This document shows positions 15,923 to 24,129 of a stretch of 64,000 bases of DNA, piece by piece. Under the pieces are notes generated by a model. The model made no database searches. It saw only the letters and a program-made list of their open reading frames with translations, and had not been told where the DNA came from. The translations under genes were made by a program, and so were the position numbers. The DNA is taken from assembly GCA_023389055.1 (NCBI GenBank), contig JAEWFA010000040.1:1-64000 (forward strand), read 5' to 3'. The stretch is from Pseudomonadota bacterium (GTDB lineage: Bacteria; Pseudomonadota; Gammaproteobacteria; Burkholderiales; Burkholderiaceae_E). Position 1 is the first letter of the stretch; each line of letters opens with the position of its first letter.

Positions 15923-17764
15923 ATGCGACGTTCCGCCACCGTTCTCGATCCTCCGTCCACGCCCGGCACGCCGGTGCCGCGCGGCGACTGGCGCACGCTG
16001 GCACGGCTGTTCCCCTACCTGTGGGCGTACCGCTGGCGCGTGCTGCTCGCGCTGGTGTGCCTGGTGTCGGCGAAGGTCGCCAACATCGGCATTCCGCTGA
16101 TCCTGAAGCGCATCGTCGACGCGCTCGACCTGCAGCCGGGCGATGCGCGCGTCGCGCTGGTGGTTCCGGTGGCGCTGCTCGTCGCCTACGGCCTGCTTCG
16201 CATCGGCGTGACGCTGTTCACCGAACTGCGCGAGGTGATCTTCGCGCGCGTCACGCACGACGCTTCGCGCACGATCACCTTGCAGGTGTTCCGGCACCTG
16301 TTCTCGCTGTCGCTGCGCTTCCACCTCGATCGGCAGATGGGCGGGATGTCACGCGACATCGAGCGCGGGTCGCAGGGCATCTCGAGCCTGATCTCGTACA
16401 CGCTGTACAGCATCCTGCCGACGCTGGTGGAGATCGCGCTGGTGATCGGCTATCTCGTCGTGCACTACGACGGGTCGTTCGCGTCGATCGCGCTCGGTGC
16501 GCTCGTGCTCTACGTGATCTACACGGTGCGCGTCACCGAGTGGCGTACGCAGTTCCGTCGCCAGATGAACGAGCAGGATTCGCGCGCGAACACGAAGGCG
16601 ATCGACGCGCTGATCAATTTCGAGACGGTGAAGTACTTCGGCAACGAGGACTTCGAGGCGGGCCGCTACAACGACAACCTGTTCGCGCGCATGCGTGCGG
16701 CGATCCGCTCGCAGACATCGCTGTCGGTGCTGAATCTCGGCCAGAGCCTGATCGTCGCCAGCGCGGTCACGCTGCTCGTCTGGCGGGCGACGGTGGGCGT
16801 CGTGAACGGCACGATGACGCTGGGCGACCTGGTGCTGGTCAATGCGTTCATGATCCAGCTGTACGTGCCGCTGAACTTCCTCGGCGTGCTCTATCGAGAG
16901 ATCAAGCAGGCGCTGATCGACCTGGAGCGCATGTTCCGGCTGCTCGGCGAGCACCGCGAGATCGCCGATGCGCCCGATGCGCAGCCGCTCGCGCTCGATC
17001 CCGATTCGGCGCCGCGCATCCGCTTCGAGCACGTGCACTTCGCCTACGACGCGAGCCGTCCGATCCTGCGCGACGTCGAGTTCACGATGGAGCCGGGAAC
17101 GACGACGGCGGTGGTCGGCGCGAGCGGCGCCGGCAAGTCGACGCTGGCCCGGCTGCTGTTCCGCTTCTACGACGTGAACGCCGGTCGCGTGACGATCGAC
17201 GAACAGGATCTGCGGCAGGTCACGCAGAAAAGCCTGCGCGCGGCGATCGGTATCGTTCCGCAGGACACGGTGCTGTTCAACGAAACGATCCGCTACAACA
17301 TCGGTTACGGCCGCCCCGGCGCATCGCAGGACGAGATCGAAGCGGCCGCGAAGGCCGCTCAACTGCACGCGTTCGTCGCGTCGCTGCCGCAGGGCTACGA
17401 CACGAACGTCGGCGAACGCGGGCTGAAGCTCTCCGGCGGCGAGAAGCAGCGCGTGGCGATCGCCCGTGCGATGCTGAAGGATCCGTCGATCCTGATCCTC
17501 GACGAAGCGACCTCGGCGCTCGACAGCCGCAACGAGCAGGCAATCCAGGGCGCGCTGCGCCTGGCCGCGCTCGATCGCACGACGCTGGTCATCGCGCACC
17601 GGTTGTCGACCGTCGTCGATGCCGATCAGATTCTCGTGATGGCAGGCGGGCGGATCGTCGAGCGCGGCAGCCACGAATCGTTGCTGCGTGCGGCAGGCGA
17701 GTACGCGAGACTGTGGTCGATGCAGCAGGCGGACGACGAGGCTGCGATGGCGGCGCTGCGGTAG
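15923..17764 (+). CDS. Atm1-type ABC exporter (fused permease and ATPase)
   Basis: A 613-residue half-transporter with six membrane helices (residues about 35-320) followed by an ABC ATPase domain. The motifs are Walker A GASGAGKST, Q-loop IVPQDTVLF, signature LSGGEKQR, Walker B ILILDEATSALD and the H-loop VIAHRLSTVVDAD. The membrane domain has NFETVKYFGNEDFE, a hallmark of the Atm1/HMT1 subfamily, which exports glutathione-linked metal or sulfur species in mitochondria and bacteria. It would work as a homodimer in the inner membrane. It is divergent from the YciA-type gene and convergent with the lipoprotein gene. Confidence 0.93.
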   Translation: MRRSATVLDPPSTPGTPVPRGDWRTLARLFPYLWAYRWRVLLALVCLVSAKVANIGIPLILKRIVDALDLQPGDARVALVVPVALLVAYGLLRIGVTLFTELREVIFARVTHDASRTITLQVFRHLFSLSLRFHLDRQMGGMSRDIERGSQGISSLISYTLYSILPTLVEIALVIGYLVVHYDGSFASIALGALVLYVIYTVRVTEWRTQFRRQMNEQDSRANTKAIDALINFETVKYFGNEDFEAGRYNDNLFARMRAAIRSQTSLSVLNLGQSLIVASAVTLLVWRATVGVVNGTMTLGDLVLVNAFMIQLYVPLNFLGVLYREIKQALIDLERMFRLLGEHREIADAPDAQPLALDPDSAPRIRFEHVHFAYDASRPILRDVEFTMEPGTTTAVVGASGAGKSTLARLLFRFYDVNAGRVTIDEQDLRQVTQKSLRAAIGIVPQDTVLFNETIRYNIGYGRPGASQDEIEAAAKAAQLHAFVASLPQGYDTNVGERGLKLSGGEKQRVAIARAMLKDPSILILDEATSALDSRNEQAIQGALRLAALDRTTLVIAHRLSTVVDADQILVMAGGRIVERGSHESLLRAAGEYARLWSMQQADDEAAMAALR

Positions 17765-17802
17765 CCGCTGCGGCAGCGGCCGTGCTTCGGGTCAGGCGCG
17801 CG

Positions 17803-18591
17803 TCATTCCAGGGTGCGGCGGTCGCGCACCGCTCCCGGCGCCGCGCCGCCCGAGCCCCCGGGCGAGACGCGGGGCGATCCGCCCGGCGAGACGCGGGGCG
17901 AACCTCCGGGACGGATCGAGCTTCCCGCTGCCGGCGGGGCCGACGGTGCAGGAGACAACCGCGGACTCTGCCAGCCTTGCGGCGGCGCCGGACGTGCGCC
18001 GCGCCCGCGATCGTCGCCGGGGCGCCAGCGTTCCGGGCCGCGGTAACGCGGCGCCCGGTAGCGCGGCACGTCGTTGTACCAGAGGCCGAAGCTGAACGGC
18101 GCGTACGGCGCGTACGGATACCAGCCGTAGTTGGGATACATCGGCGGCGGCGTCACGATGATCGGCGGCGAGACGGTCACCGGTGGGGCGACGGTGACGG
18201 GAGGCGAGACCATGCCCTGGGCGGGCGCCGCCGAGGCCTCGCGGACCGCATCGATCAACTCCGCGTCGGCGCCGGATTGCAGCAACAGGTCGATGTCGGC
18301 GCTCGTGGCGGGCGCCAGCAGGCCGCTCTCGTCGATGTCGTCGGCGAGTTCGTGCGACGAGCGCCCCGCACGCAGCGCCGCGACGATCTCGCCCAGGCTC
18401 AAGGGCTGGCGAACCGCATACGCGGATGCGTCGTAGGCGCTGGGCACCGCCATGACGTTGCCGTAACGGACCTCGTCGGTCGTCGCGCAGCCCGCAGTGG
18501 ACAACGCGACGAGGGCAACGGGAAGCAGGACGCGCACGAAACGCGCGTTGGTCGGCGGAGGCGGCGACTGCCGCGGTGCGGGATGCCACAT
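17803..18591 (-). CDS. Proline-rich lipoprotein of unknown function
   Basis: A 262-residue predicted lipoprotein: after a basic N-terminus the hydrophobic stretch LLPVALVALSTAGC ends in a lipobox (STAGC). Residues about 60-120 form a charged, helical region (SLGEIVAALRAGRSSHELAD and onward) that looks like an oligomerising or binding module. Next come a PP-rich segment with repeated PPVTV motifs, a Tyr/Pro-rich stretch (PMYPNYGWYPYAPYAP), and an Arg/Gly/Pro tail with the 8-residue unit GGSPRVSP repeated in tandem (24-bp DNA repeat near 17860-17910). I do not recognise a named family. An envelope location is likely; no function is assigned. Confidence 0.7.
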   Translation of the reverse strand: MWHPAPRQSPPPPTNARFVRVLLPVALVALSTAGCATTDEVRYGNVMAVPSAYDASAYAVRQPLSLGEIVAALRAGRSSHELADDIDESGLLAPATSADIDLLLQSGADAELIDAVREASAAPAQGMVSPPVTVAPPVTVSPPIIVTPPPMYPNYGWYPYAPYAPFSFGLWYNDVPRYRAPRYRGPERWRPGDDRGRGARPAPPQGWQSPRLSPAPSAPPAAGSSIRPGGSPRVSPGGSPRVSPGGSGGAAPGAVRDRRTLE

Positions 18592-18696
18592 GCGGTGTTC
18601 AACGTCCGATCGCGTCGGCTCGTTGACGCAATCGGGCTGCCCGGCTGTCCGCACGGCCTTTGTGCGAACATCTTCGGCTCGACTCAGGAGTCGCGC

Positions 18697-19761
18697 ATGT
18701 CGGTTCATCGCATCGCAGTGCTTCCCGGCGACGGCATCGGCAAGGAAGTCGTGCCCGAAGGCCTTCGCGTGCTGGAGGCGGCGGCCCGGCGTTTCGGCAT
18801 CGGTTTGCAATTCGATCGTTTCGATTTCGCCAGTTGCGAGTATTACGCGCGGCATGGCCGGATGATGCCCGACGACTGGAAAGCGCAGATCGGCGGGCAC
18901 GACGCGATCTTCTACGGCGCGGTCGGCTGGCCGGCGTCGGTTCCCGATCACGTCTCGCTGTGGGGATCGCTGCTGCGCATCCGCCGCGAGTTCGACCAGT
19001 ACATCAACCTGCGACCGGTGCGCCTGATGCCCGGCGTGCCCTCGCCACTGGCCGGGCGCAGGCCGGGCGACATCGACTTCTACGTGGTGCGCGAGAACAC
19101 CGAAGGCGAGTACTCGTCGATCGGCGGGCGCATGTTCGAGGGAACCGAGCGGGAGGTGGTGCTCCAGCAGTCGGTCTTCACGCGCACGGGTGTCGATCGG
19201 GTCCTGCGCTTCGCCTTCGAACTCGCGCGCAGCCGCCCACGTCGAAGGCTCGCTTCGGCGACCAAGTCCAACGGCATCTACGTATCGATGCCGTACTGGG
19301 ACGAGCGCGTGGCCGCAATGCGCGAGCAGTACCCCGAGGTGGCCGTCGAGCAGTACCACATCGACATCCTCACCGCGCATTTCGTGCGCAATCCGGATCG
19401 TTTCGACGTCGTCGTCGCGAGCAACCTGTTCGGCGACATCCTGTCCGATCTGGGTCCCGCCTGCGCCGGCACGATCGGCATCGCGCCGTCGGCGAACATC
19501 GATCCGGAGCGGCGCTTTCCGTCGCTGTTCGAACCGGTGCACGGCTCGGCTCCGGACATCGCCGGCCGCGGCATCGCCAATCCGATCGGGCAGATCTGGT
19601 GCGGCGCGATGATGCTCGATCACCTCGGCTACCGGCAGGCGCACGATGCGATCGTCGCGGCGATCGAGCGAGTCACTGCAGAAGGCCCGCGCACGCCCGA
19701 CATCGGCGGCAGCGCCGGTACCGCCGACGTGGGACGCGCCGTGGCCGAAGCGCTGGGCTGA
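18697..19761 (+). CDS. ttuC: Tartrate dehydrogenase / beta-decarboxylating dehydrogenase
   Basis: A 354-residue member of the isopropylmalate/isocitrate dehydrogenase superfamily. It shows the N-terminal VLPGDGIGKEVVPEG, the substrate region LLRIRREFDQYINLRP, VVRENTEGEYS, and the metal-binding NLFGDILSDLG and FEPVHGSAPDIAG segments. Length and the Tyr/Asn-rich substrate region fit the tartrate dehydrogenase / D-malate dehydrogenase group rather than LeuB. ATG at 18697 has CAGGAG 6 nt upstream. Its stop overlaps the next start (TGATG), coupling it to a glycerate kinase/hydroxypyruvate reductase-type gene, as in tartrate-use (ttu) operons. Substrate is inferred from this context. Confidence 0.82.
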   Translation: MSVHRIAVLPGDGIGKEVVPEGLRVLEAAARRFGIGLQFDRFDFASCEYYARHGRMMPDDWKAQIGGHDAIFYGAVGWPASVPDHVSLWGSLLRIRREFDQYINLRPVRLMPGVPSPLAGRRPGDIDFYVVRENTEGEYSSIGGRMFEGTEREVVLQQSVFTRTGVDRVLRFAFELARSRPRRRLASATKSNGIYVSMPYWDERVAAMREQYPEVAVEQYHIDILTAHFVRNPDRFDVVVASNLFGDILSDLGPACAGTIGIAPSANIDPERRFPSLFEPVHGSAPDIAGRGIANPIGQIWCGAMMLDHLGYRQAHDAIVAAIERVTAEGPRTPDIGGSAGTADVGRAVAEALG

Positions 19762-21074
19762 TGCTCGACGCGCGCCGACTTCTGCTCGACAGCTTCGGCG
19801 CGGCGGTCGCTGCCGCCGATCCGCTGCACGTGCTCGGCGCGGCGCTGCCGGCGTCCGACGAAATTGCGCGATTCGCGCGCACGCGCGTCGTCGGCGCGGG
19901 CAAGGCCGCCGCGAGCATGGCGATGGCGGTCGAGCGGCACTGGCCGGCGGCGGCGCCGCTGGAAGGCCTGGTCGTCACGCGATATGCGCACGGCCTGCCG
20001 TGCAAGCGCATCGAGGTCATCGAAGCCGGCCATCCGGTTCCCGACGAGGCGGGCGAACGCGGTGCGCAGCGAATGCTCGCGCTCGTCGGGGGACTGCGCG
20101 AGGACGACCTGCTGGTCGCGCTGCTCTCGGGGGGCGGTTCGAGCCTGCTCAGCCTGCCCGTGGACGACGTGCCGATCGACGACCTCAAGGCGGTGACCCG
20201 CGCACTGCTCGCCAGCGGCGCGCCGATCCAGGACATCAACATCGTGCGCAAGCACCTGTCGCGCATCCAGGGCGGGCGGCTGGCGCAGGCCACGCGCGCC
20301 CGAGTGCTGCTGCGGATGATCTCGGACGTCGCCGGCGACGACCCGAGTTCCATCGCCAGCGGCCCGTGCTCGCCCGACCCGAGTCGCTTCACCGATGCGC
20401 TCGCCGTCCTCGAGCGCTGGCGCGTGCGTGCGCCGGCGAGCGTGCAGGCCCATCTGCGACGAGGCGCGAACGGCGAAGTCCCCGAAACGCCCAAACCCGG
20501 CGATGGCGCTTTCGCTCGCGTCGATTCGCGAATCGTCGCCACCGCGCACGCGAGCCTCGAGGCCGCTGCCGCCGTGTTCGCGCGGGTCGGCGTGCAGCCG
20601 GTGATCCTCGGTGACACGATCACCGGCGAGGCGCGCGACGTCGCGCAGGTCGTCGCAGCGATCGCGCGCGAGATCGCGCGATACGGCCGACCTTTCGAGC
20701 GGCCGGTTGCGTTGCTCTCCGGAGGCGAGTGCACGGTGACGATCCGCGGCGCAGGAACCGGGGGTCGCTGTGCCGAGTTCCTGCTCGCGCTGGCGCTCGA
20801 ACTGCGCGGGGTCGACGATGCGTGGGCGATCGCCGCCGATACCGACGGCATCGACGGCGTCGGCGAGAACGCCGGGGCGCTCTTCGCGCCCGACACGCTC
20901 GCGCGCGCCGCCTCGATGGGCATCGACGCGCGCGCGCGGTTGGACGACAACGATGCGGGCGGCTTCTTCCGTGCGCTCGGCGATCTCGTCGTCACCGGCC
21001 CGACGCGGACCAACGTCAACGATTACCGCGCGCTGGTGCTGTTGCCCATCGGCGCACGCGAGGCCGGACGATGA
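19761..21074 (+). CDS. ttuD: Glycerate 2-kinase / hydroxypyruvate reductase (MOFRL family)
   Basis: A 437-residue protein of the DUF4147/MOFRL family, named both glycerate 2-kinase and, in tartrate operons, hydroxypyruvate reductase TtuD. Visible features are VVGAGKAAASMA near residue 45, the glycine-rich LLSGGGSSLLSLP near residue 125, INIVRKHLSRIQGGRLA, SDVAGDDPSSIASGP, and the C-terminal MOFRL part with LLSGGECTVTI and AADTDGIDG. It starts with the ATG that overlaps the ttuC stop, and its own stop overlaps pyrC (ATGA). The likely role is handling of glycerate or hydroxypyruvate formed from tartrate. Confidence 0.85.
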   Translation: MLDARRLLLDSFGAAVAAADPLHVLGAALPASDEIARFARTRVVGAGKAAASMAMAVERHWPAAAPLEGLVVTRYAHGLPCKRIEVIEAGHPVPDEAGERGAQRMLALVGGLREDDLLVALLSGGGSSLLSLPVDDVPIDDLKAVTRALLASGAPIQDINIVRKHLSRIQGGRLAQATRARVLLRMISDVAGDDPSSIASGPCSPDPSRFTDALAVLERWRVRAPASVQAHLRRGANGEVPETPKPGDGAFARVDSRIVATAHASLEAAAAVFARVGVQPVILGDTITGEARDVAQVVAAIAREIARYGRPFERPVALLSGGECTVTIRGAGTGGRCAEFLLALALELRGVDDAWAIAADTDGIDGVGENAGALFAPDTLARAASMGIDARARLDDNDAGGFFRALGDLVVTGPTRTNVNDYRALVLLPIGAREAGR

Positions 21075-22123
21075 ACGAATCCGCAGCGCGGACGAGCCTG
21101 GAGCTGACGCGGCCCGACGACTGGCACCTGCACCTTCGTGACGGCGATGCGCTGCATGCCGTGGTCGGCGCGAGTGCCGCGCAGTTCGGGCGGGCGATCG
21201 TGATGCCGAACCTGCGTCCGCCGGTGGTCACCGTCGCGCAGGCGTTGGCGTACCGGCAGCGCATCGCCGCTGCGCTGCCCGAAGGCGCGCGTTTCACGCC
21301 GTTGATGACGCTGTACCTGACCGACCGAACGTCGGCCGACGAGATCCGCCGTGCGAGCGACCGCGAGTGCGTGCACGCCGTGAAGCTGTATCCGGCCGGC
21401 GCGACGACGAACTCCGAAGCCGGCGTCACCGATCTTCGCCGCACGTGGCCCGCGCTCGACGCGATGCAGGTCTCCGGGATTCCGCTGCTCGTGCACGGCG
21501 AGGTCACCGACCCGGAGGTCGACGTGTTCGACCGCGAGGCCGCATTCATCGATCGGGTGCTGATTCCGCTGCGGCGCGACTTCCCCGCGCTGCGCGTCGT
21601 CTTCGAGCACGTGACCACGCGCGAGGCCGTGCAGTACGTCGAGCACGCCGACGGCGACGTCGGTGCGACGATCACGCCGCAACACCTGCTCTACGACCGC
21701 AATGCGATCTTCGCGGGCGGACTGCGTCCGCATCGCTACTGCCTGCCCGTGCTCAAGCGCTACGTGCACCGGCGCGCGCTCGTCGACGCGGCCACCGGCG
21801 GGAATCCGCGCTTCTTCCTGGGCACCGACAGCGCGCCGCATGCTGCGCGGCTGAAGGAGCACGCGTGCGGCTGCGCGGGTTGCTACACGGCGCCGCACGC
21901 GATCGAGTCGTATGCGGCCGTCTTCGAAGCCGCCGGCGCGCTCGATCGGCTGGAGGCCTTCGCGAGCTTCCACGGCGCCGATTTCTACCGGTTGCCGCGC
22001 AACGTCGAACGCATCGAATTGCGTCGCGTGCCATGGATCGTTCCCGAGACCTTGCCTTTCGGCGCCGATTCGATCGTTCCGCTGGCCGCCGGCGAGACGC
22101 TCGAGTGGAAACTCGCGCGTTGA
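21071..22123 (+). CDS. pyrC: Dihydroorotase (class II)
   Basis: A 350-residue dihydroorotase, closing the dihydroorotate ring in pyrimidine synthesis. The zinc site HLHLRD is at residues 18-23, the lysine to be carboxylated is in VHAVKLYPAGATTNS, and further metal ligands are in LLVHGE and FEHVTT. The C-terminal Asp is in GTDSAPHA. Length and the HKD-free ending EHACGCAGCYTAP fit the E. coli-like class II enzyme. The ATG overlaps the preceding stop by four bases, suggesting it is read from the ttu transcript or an internal promoter. Confidence 0.95.
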   Translation: MNESAARTSLELTRPDDWHLHLRDGDALHAVVGASAAQFGRAIVMPNLRPPVVTVAQALAYRQRIAAALPEGARFTPLMTLYLTDRTSADEIRRASDRECVHAVKLYPAGATTNSEAGVTDLRRTWPALDAMQVSGIPLLVHGEVTDPEVDVFDREAAFIDRVLIPLRRDFPALRVVFEHVTTREAVQYVEHADGDVGATITPQHLLYDRNAIFAGGLRPHRYCLPVLKRYVHRRALVDAATGGNPRFFLGTDSAPHAARLKEHACGCAGCYTAPHAIESYAAVFEAAGALDRLEAFASFHGADFYRLPRNVERIELRRVPWIVPETLPFGADSIVPLAAGETLEWKLAR

Positions 22124-22929
22124 CGCCGGGCGCTCGAGCGCCGTGCTTCGCGCCGATCGCGCGCTGGATGGGCCCGACCGATCCGCGTCAGAGCGGCGTC
22201 ATCGACCTGGACGCGCTGAACGTCTTCGCGCGCGAGCGCATGCTGCGAACCGACTCCGGCCAGCCGCTTCGCTTCGTCGACGCGCGCACGGCACCGCCGG
22301 GCGCATACGAGCGCATCGTCACGCAGACGGGTTGCGTGCCGACGCGCACGCACGGCCCCGGCATGCTGCACGACTGGTTCAATGCGCTGTCGTGGCTGGC
22401 GTTCCCGCTCGCGAAGCGGCGCCTGAACGCCGTGCATGCCGATGCGATGCCGCCGACCGGGGTCGCCGCACGGCGCGGTCGCGTGCGCGACGTCGCTACG
22501 CTGCTGGACGAAAGCGGCGCCGCCTTCCTCTGTCGCAACGAGCGGCTGCGCGAGGCCTTCGTCGAGCGCGACTGGACGACGCTGTTCGTGCACGAACGAG
22601 CCTCCTTCGTGCGCGATGTACGCGTCGTCGTTTTCGGACACGCGTCGTTCGAGAAACTGCTCGCGCCGTTCAAGTCGATCTGCGCGCACGCGCTCGTGCT
22701 GCCGTCGCCGCGGCGGCCTGCCGACGACGAGTACGCGATCGTCGCCGCGGTGGACGCCGCGCTTGCCGATGCGTTGCGCCTCGAGCGCATGGCGCAGCTT
22801 CGATTGCATCCGCTGCCGCTGCTCGGCGTGCCGGGCTGGTGCGACGCCAACGAAGATCCGTCGTGGTACGACGACGAAGCCGTGTTCCGACGCACGCGTG
22901 GTGCAGCGGCGCGGGCCGGCGACCGGTAG
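22105..22929 (+). CDS. DUF3025 domain protein
   Basis: A protein of about 270 residues matching DUF3025, a family of unknown function found mainly in Beta- and Gammaproteobacteria. The diagnostic stretch is LHDWFNALSWLAFPLAKRRLN, followed by VLPSPRR and the ending LPLLGVPGWCDANEDPSWYDD. The start is uncertain: GTG at 22105 and TTG at 22120 (overlapping the pyrC stop) are both in frame, and the first ATG at 22168 would cut the conserved N-terminus. The stop codon TAG at 22927 forms the first half of a TAGAAT -10 box for the RNase P RNA gene that follows. Confidence 0.8.
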   Translation: METRALTPGARAPCFAPIARWMGPTDPRQSGVIDLDALNVFARERMLRTDSGQPLRFVDARTAPPGAYERIVTQTGCVPTRTHGPGMLHDWFNALSWLAFPLAKRRLNAVHADAMPPTGVAARRGRVRDVATLLDESGAAFLCRNERLREAFVERDWTTLFVHERASFVRDVRVVVFGHASFEKLLAPFKSICAHALVLPSPRRPADDEYAIVAAVDAALADALRLERMAQLRLHPLPLLGVPGWCDANEDPSWYDDEAVFRRTRGAAARAGDR

Positions 22930-22932
22930 AAT
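22927..22932 (+). promoter_or_regulatory. -10 box for rnpB overlapping the DUF3025 stop codon
   Basis: TAGAAT matches the -10 consensus at five of six positions and ends 7 bases before the first base of the P1 helix of the RNase P RNA. The first three bases are the DUF3025 stop codon. No clear -35 is seen 17 bases upstream. Confidence 0.5.
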
Positions 22933-22939
22933 CGCCTTC

Positions 22940-23341
22940 GGAGCGGGTCGGACGGTCGCCGTCGCGCAAGCGGCGGAGGAAGGTCCGGACTCCACAGGGC
23001 AGGATGCTGGCTAACGGCCAGGCGCAGCAAGCCGCAAGGCCCAAGGCGACGGAAAGTGGAACAGAAAGCACACCGCCCAAGCGGCGTTCGCGAGAGCGCC
23101 GACGGCAAGGGTGAAACGGCGAGGTAAGAGCTCACCGCGTGCGTGGCGACACGTGCGGCACGCCAAACCCCATCCGGAGCAACATCGAATAGGCACGCGC
23201 GCGAGCCTCGCGGCTCGTAAAGGACGGCCCGTCCGAGCGTGCGGGTAGATGGCTCGAGCGGCCGGGCAACCGACCGCCCAGACGAATGACCGTCACGCCG
23301 GCTCGCCGGCGTACAGAATCCGGCCTACAGACCCGCTCCGC
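22940..23341 (+). ncRNA. rnpB: RNase P RNA (bacterial type A)
   Basis: The catalytic RNA that trims tRNA 5' ends. Recognised by its conserved blocks: GGAGGAAGGTCCGGACTCCA (22976-22995), AGGGTGAAACGG with GGTAAGAGCTCACCGC further on, the CCCCATCCGGAGCAA block near 23168, and the 3' part GATGAATGACCGTC with TACAGAATCCGG. The P1 stem pairs 22940-22949 (GGAGCGGGTC) with 23330-23339 (GACCCGCTCC), which fixes the ends to within a few bases. It lies between the DUF3025 gene and mraZ, a position seen in Burkholderiales. Confidence 0.97.
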
Positions 23342-23370
23342 TTTCGCCGAGTCGAATCTCCGATTCGCGG

Positions 23371-23400
23371 GAGCCGCTCGCCGCTCGTCGGGCTCGTTTT
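23371..23400 (+). terminator. Candidate terminator after rnpB
   Basis: GAGCC (23371-23375) can pair with GGCTC (23391-23395), and GTTTTC follows. A second hairpin without a T-run lies just upstream (CGAATC / GATTCG, 23353-23367). The stem is short, so this is tentative. Confidence 0.35.
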
Positions 23401-23402
23401 CT

Positions 23403-23426
23403 GCGCCTTTTCCGGCGCCTTTTCCG
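23403..23426 (+). repeat. Tandem 12-bp repeat
   Basis: GCGCCTTTTCCG occurs twice in direct tandem (23403-23414 and 23415-23426) in the spacer between rnpB and mraZ. Each T-run could add to termination of the rnpB transcript. Confidence 0.5.
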
Positions 23427-23556
23427 ACGATCTTCATGTTCCGCATTGACAATCGCCCGCAAGGGACTGATTCGCCGGTAAGTTGCGGATGCGCGATCGT
23501 GTGAACTGTCGCGCCTAAGTCCCTGTCCCGACAAGAAAAAAGCGGTTTCCGTCGGC

Positions 23557-23585
23557 TTGCCTTGCCGTCCGCTTTTCCGTAGAGT
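23557..23585 (+). promoter_or_regulatory. Candidate dcw cluster promoter (Pmra)
   Basis: A -35 box TTGCCT (23557-23562) and a -10 box TAGAGT (23580-23585) are separated by exactly 17 bp. Transcription would begin near 23592, giving a leader of about 80 nt before mraZ. The -10 box overlaps the first of the MraZ-type repeats. A perfect TTGACA at 23446-23451 lacks a matching -10. Confidence 0.55.
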
Positions 23586-23619
23586 GGCGCCACGTGCAAA
23601 TAAGTGGGAATTTGTGGGA
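23584..23619 (+). promoter_or_regulatory. MraZ operator: four GTGNNN repeats at 10-bp spacing
   Basis: GTGGCG (23584), GTGCAA (23594), GTGGGA (23604) and GTGGGA (23614) start exactly 10 bp apart. MraZ of other bacteria binds direct TGGG repeats with one-helical-turn spacing upstream of its own gene. The last two copies are perfect and the first two degenerate. Overlap with the -10 box and the start of the transcript fits autorepression. Confidence 0.75.
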
Positions 23620-23673
23620 GGAGAGCCGCTGAAACGGCGCTTTTCGTCCCACCGAGGCCGGGTCGGAAACCGC

Positions 23674-24102
23674 ATGTTCCAGGGAAGCTCTGCGCTGTTG
23701 CTCGATGCGAAGGGCCGGATGACGGTCCCGACGCGTCACCGCGATGCACTCGCCACGCAGTGTGAGGGCAAACTCACATTGACGCGCCATCCGGACGGAT
23801 GCCTGCTGCTCTTCCCTCGGCCGGTGTGGGAAACGCACCGCGAACGGCTCGCGTCGATGCCCATCGGCGCCCGCGCCTGGACCCGCATCTTTCTCGGCAA
23901 TGCGCTCGACGTCGAGATGGACGGCACCGGACGCATCCTCATTTCGCCCGAATTGCGTACCGCCGTCTCCCTGACCCGCGAAGTGATGATGCTCGGCATG
24001 GGCAGCCATTTCGAAATCTGGGACAGCGCGCTGCTATCGGCGAAGGAACGCGAGGCGATCGAGGCGGGGATGCCCGAGGCGATCGCGAACTTCAACTTCT
24101 GA
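23674..24102 (+). CDS. mraZ: Transcriptional regulator MraZ
   Basis: A 142-residue AbrB-like DNA-binding protein that represses the division and cell wall cluster. It starts MFQGSSALLLDAKGRMTVPT, which is diagnostic, and contains two repeats with the DxKGR motif; in the second copy it is degenerate (DVEMDGTGRILISPELR). The ATG at 23674 gives the conserved N-terminus; upstream in-frame codons add only unconserved residues. The upstream operator is described separately. It is followed by rsmH after 27 bp. Confidence 0.95.
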   Translation: MFQGSSALLLDAKGRMTVPTRHRDALATQCEGKLTLTRHPDGCLLLFPRPVWETHRERLASMPIGARAWTRIFLGNALDVEMDGTGRILISPELRTAVSLTREVMMLGMGSHFEIWDSALLSAKEREAIEAGMPEAIANFNF

Positions 24103-24129
24103 ACACGACGCCATGAACGGCGCGAACGC

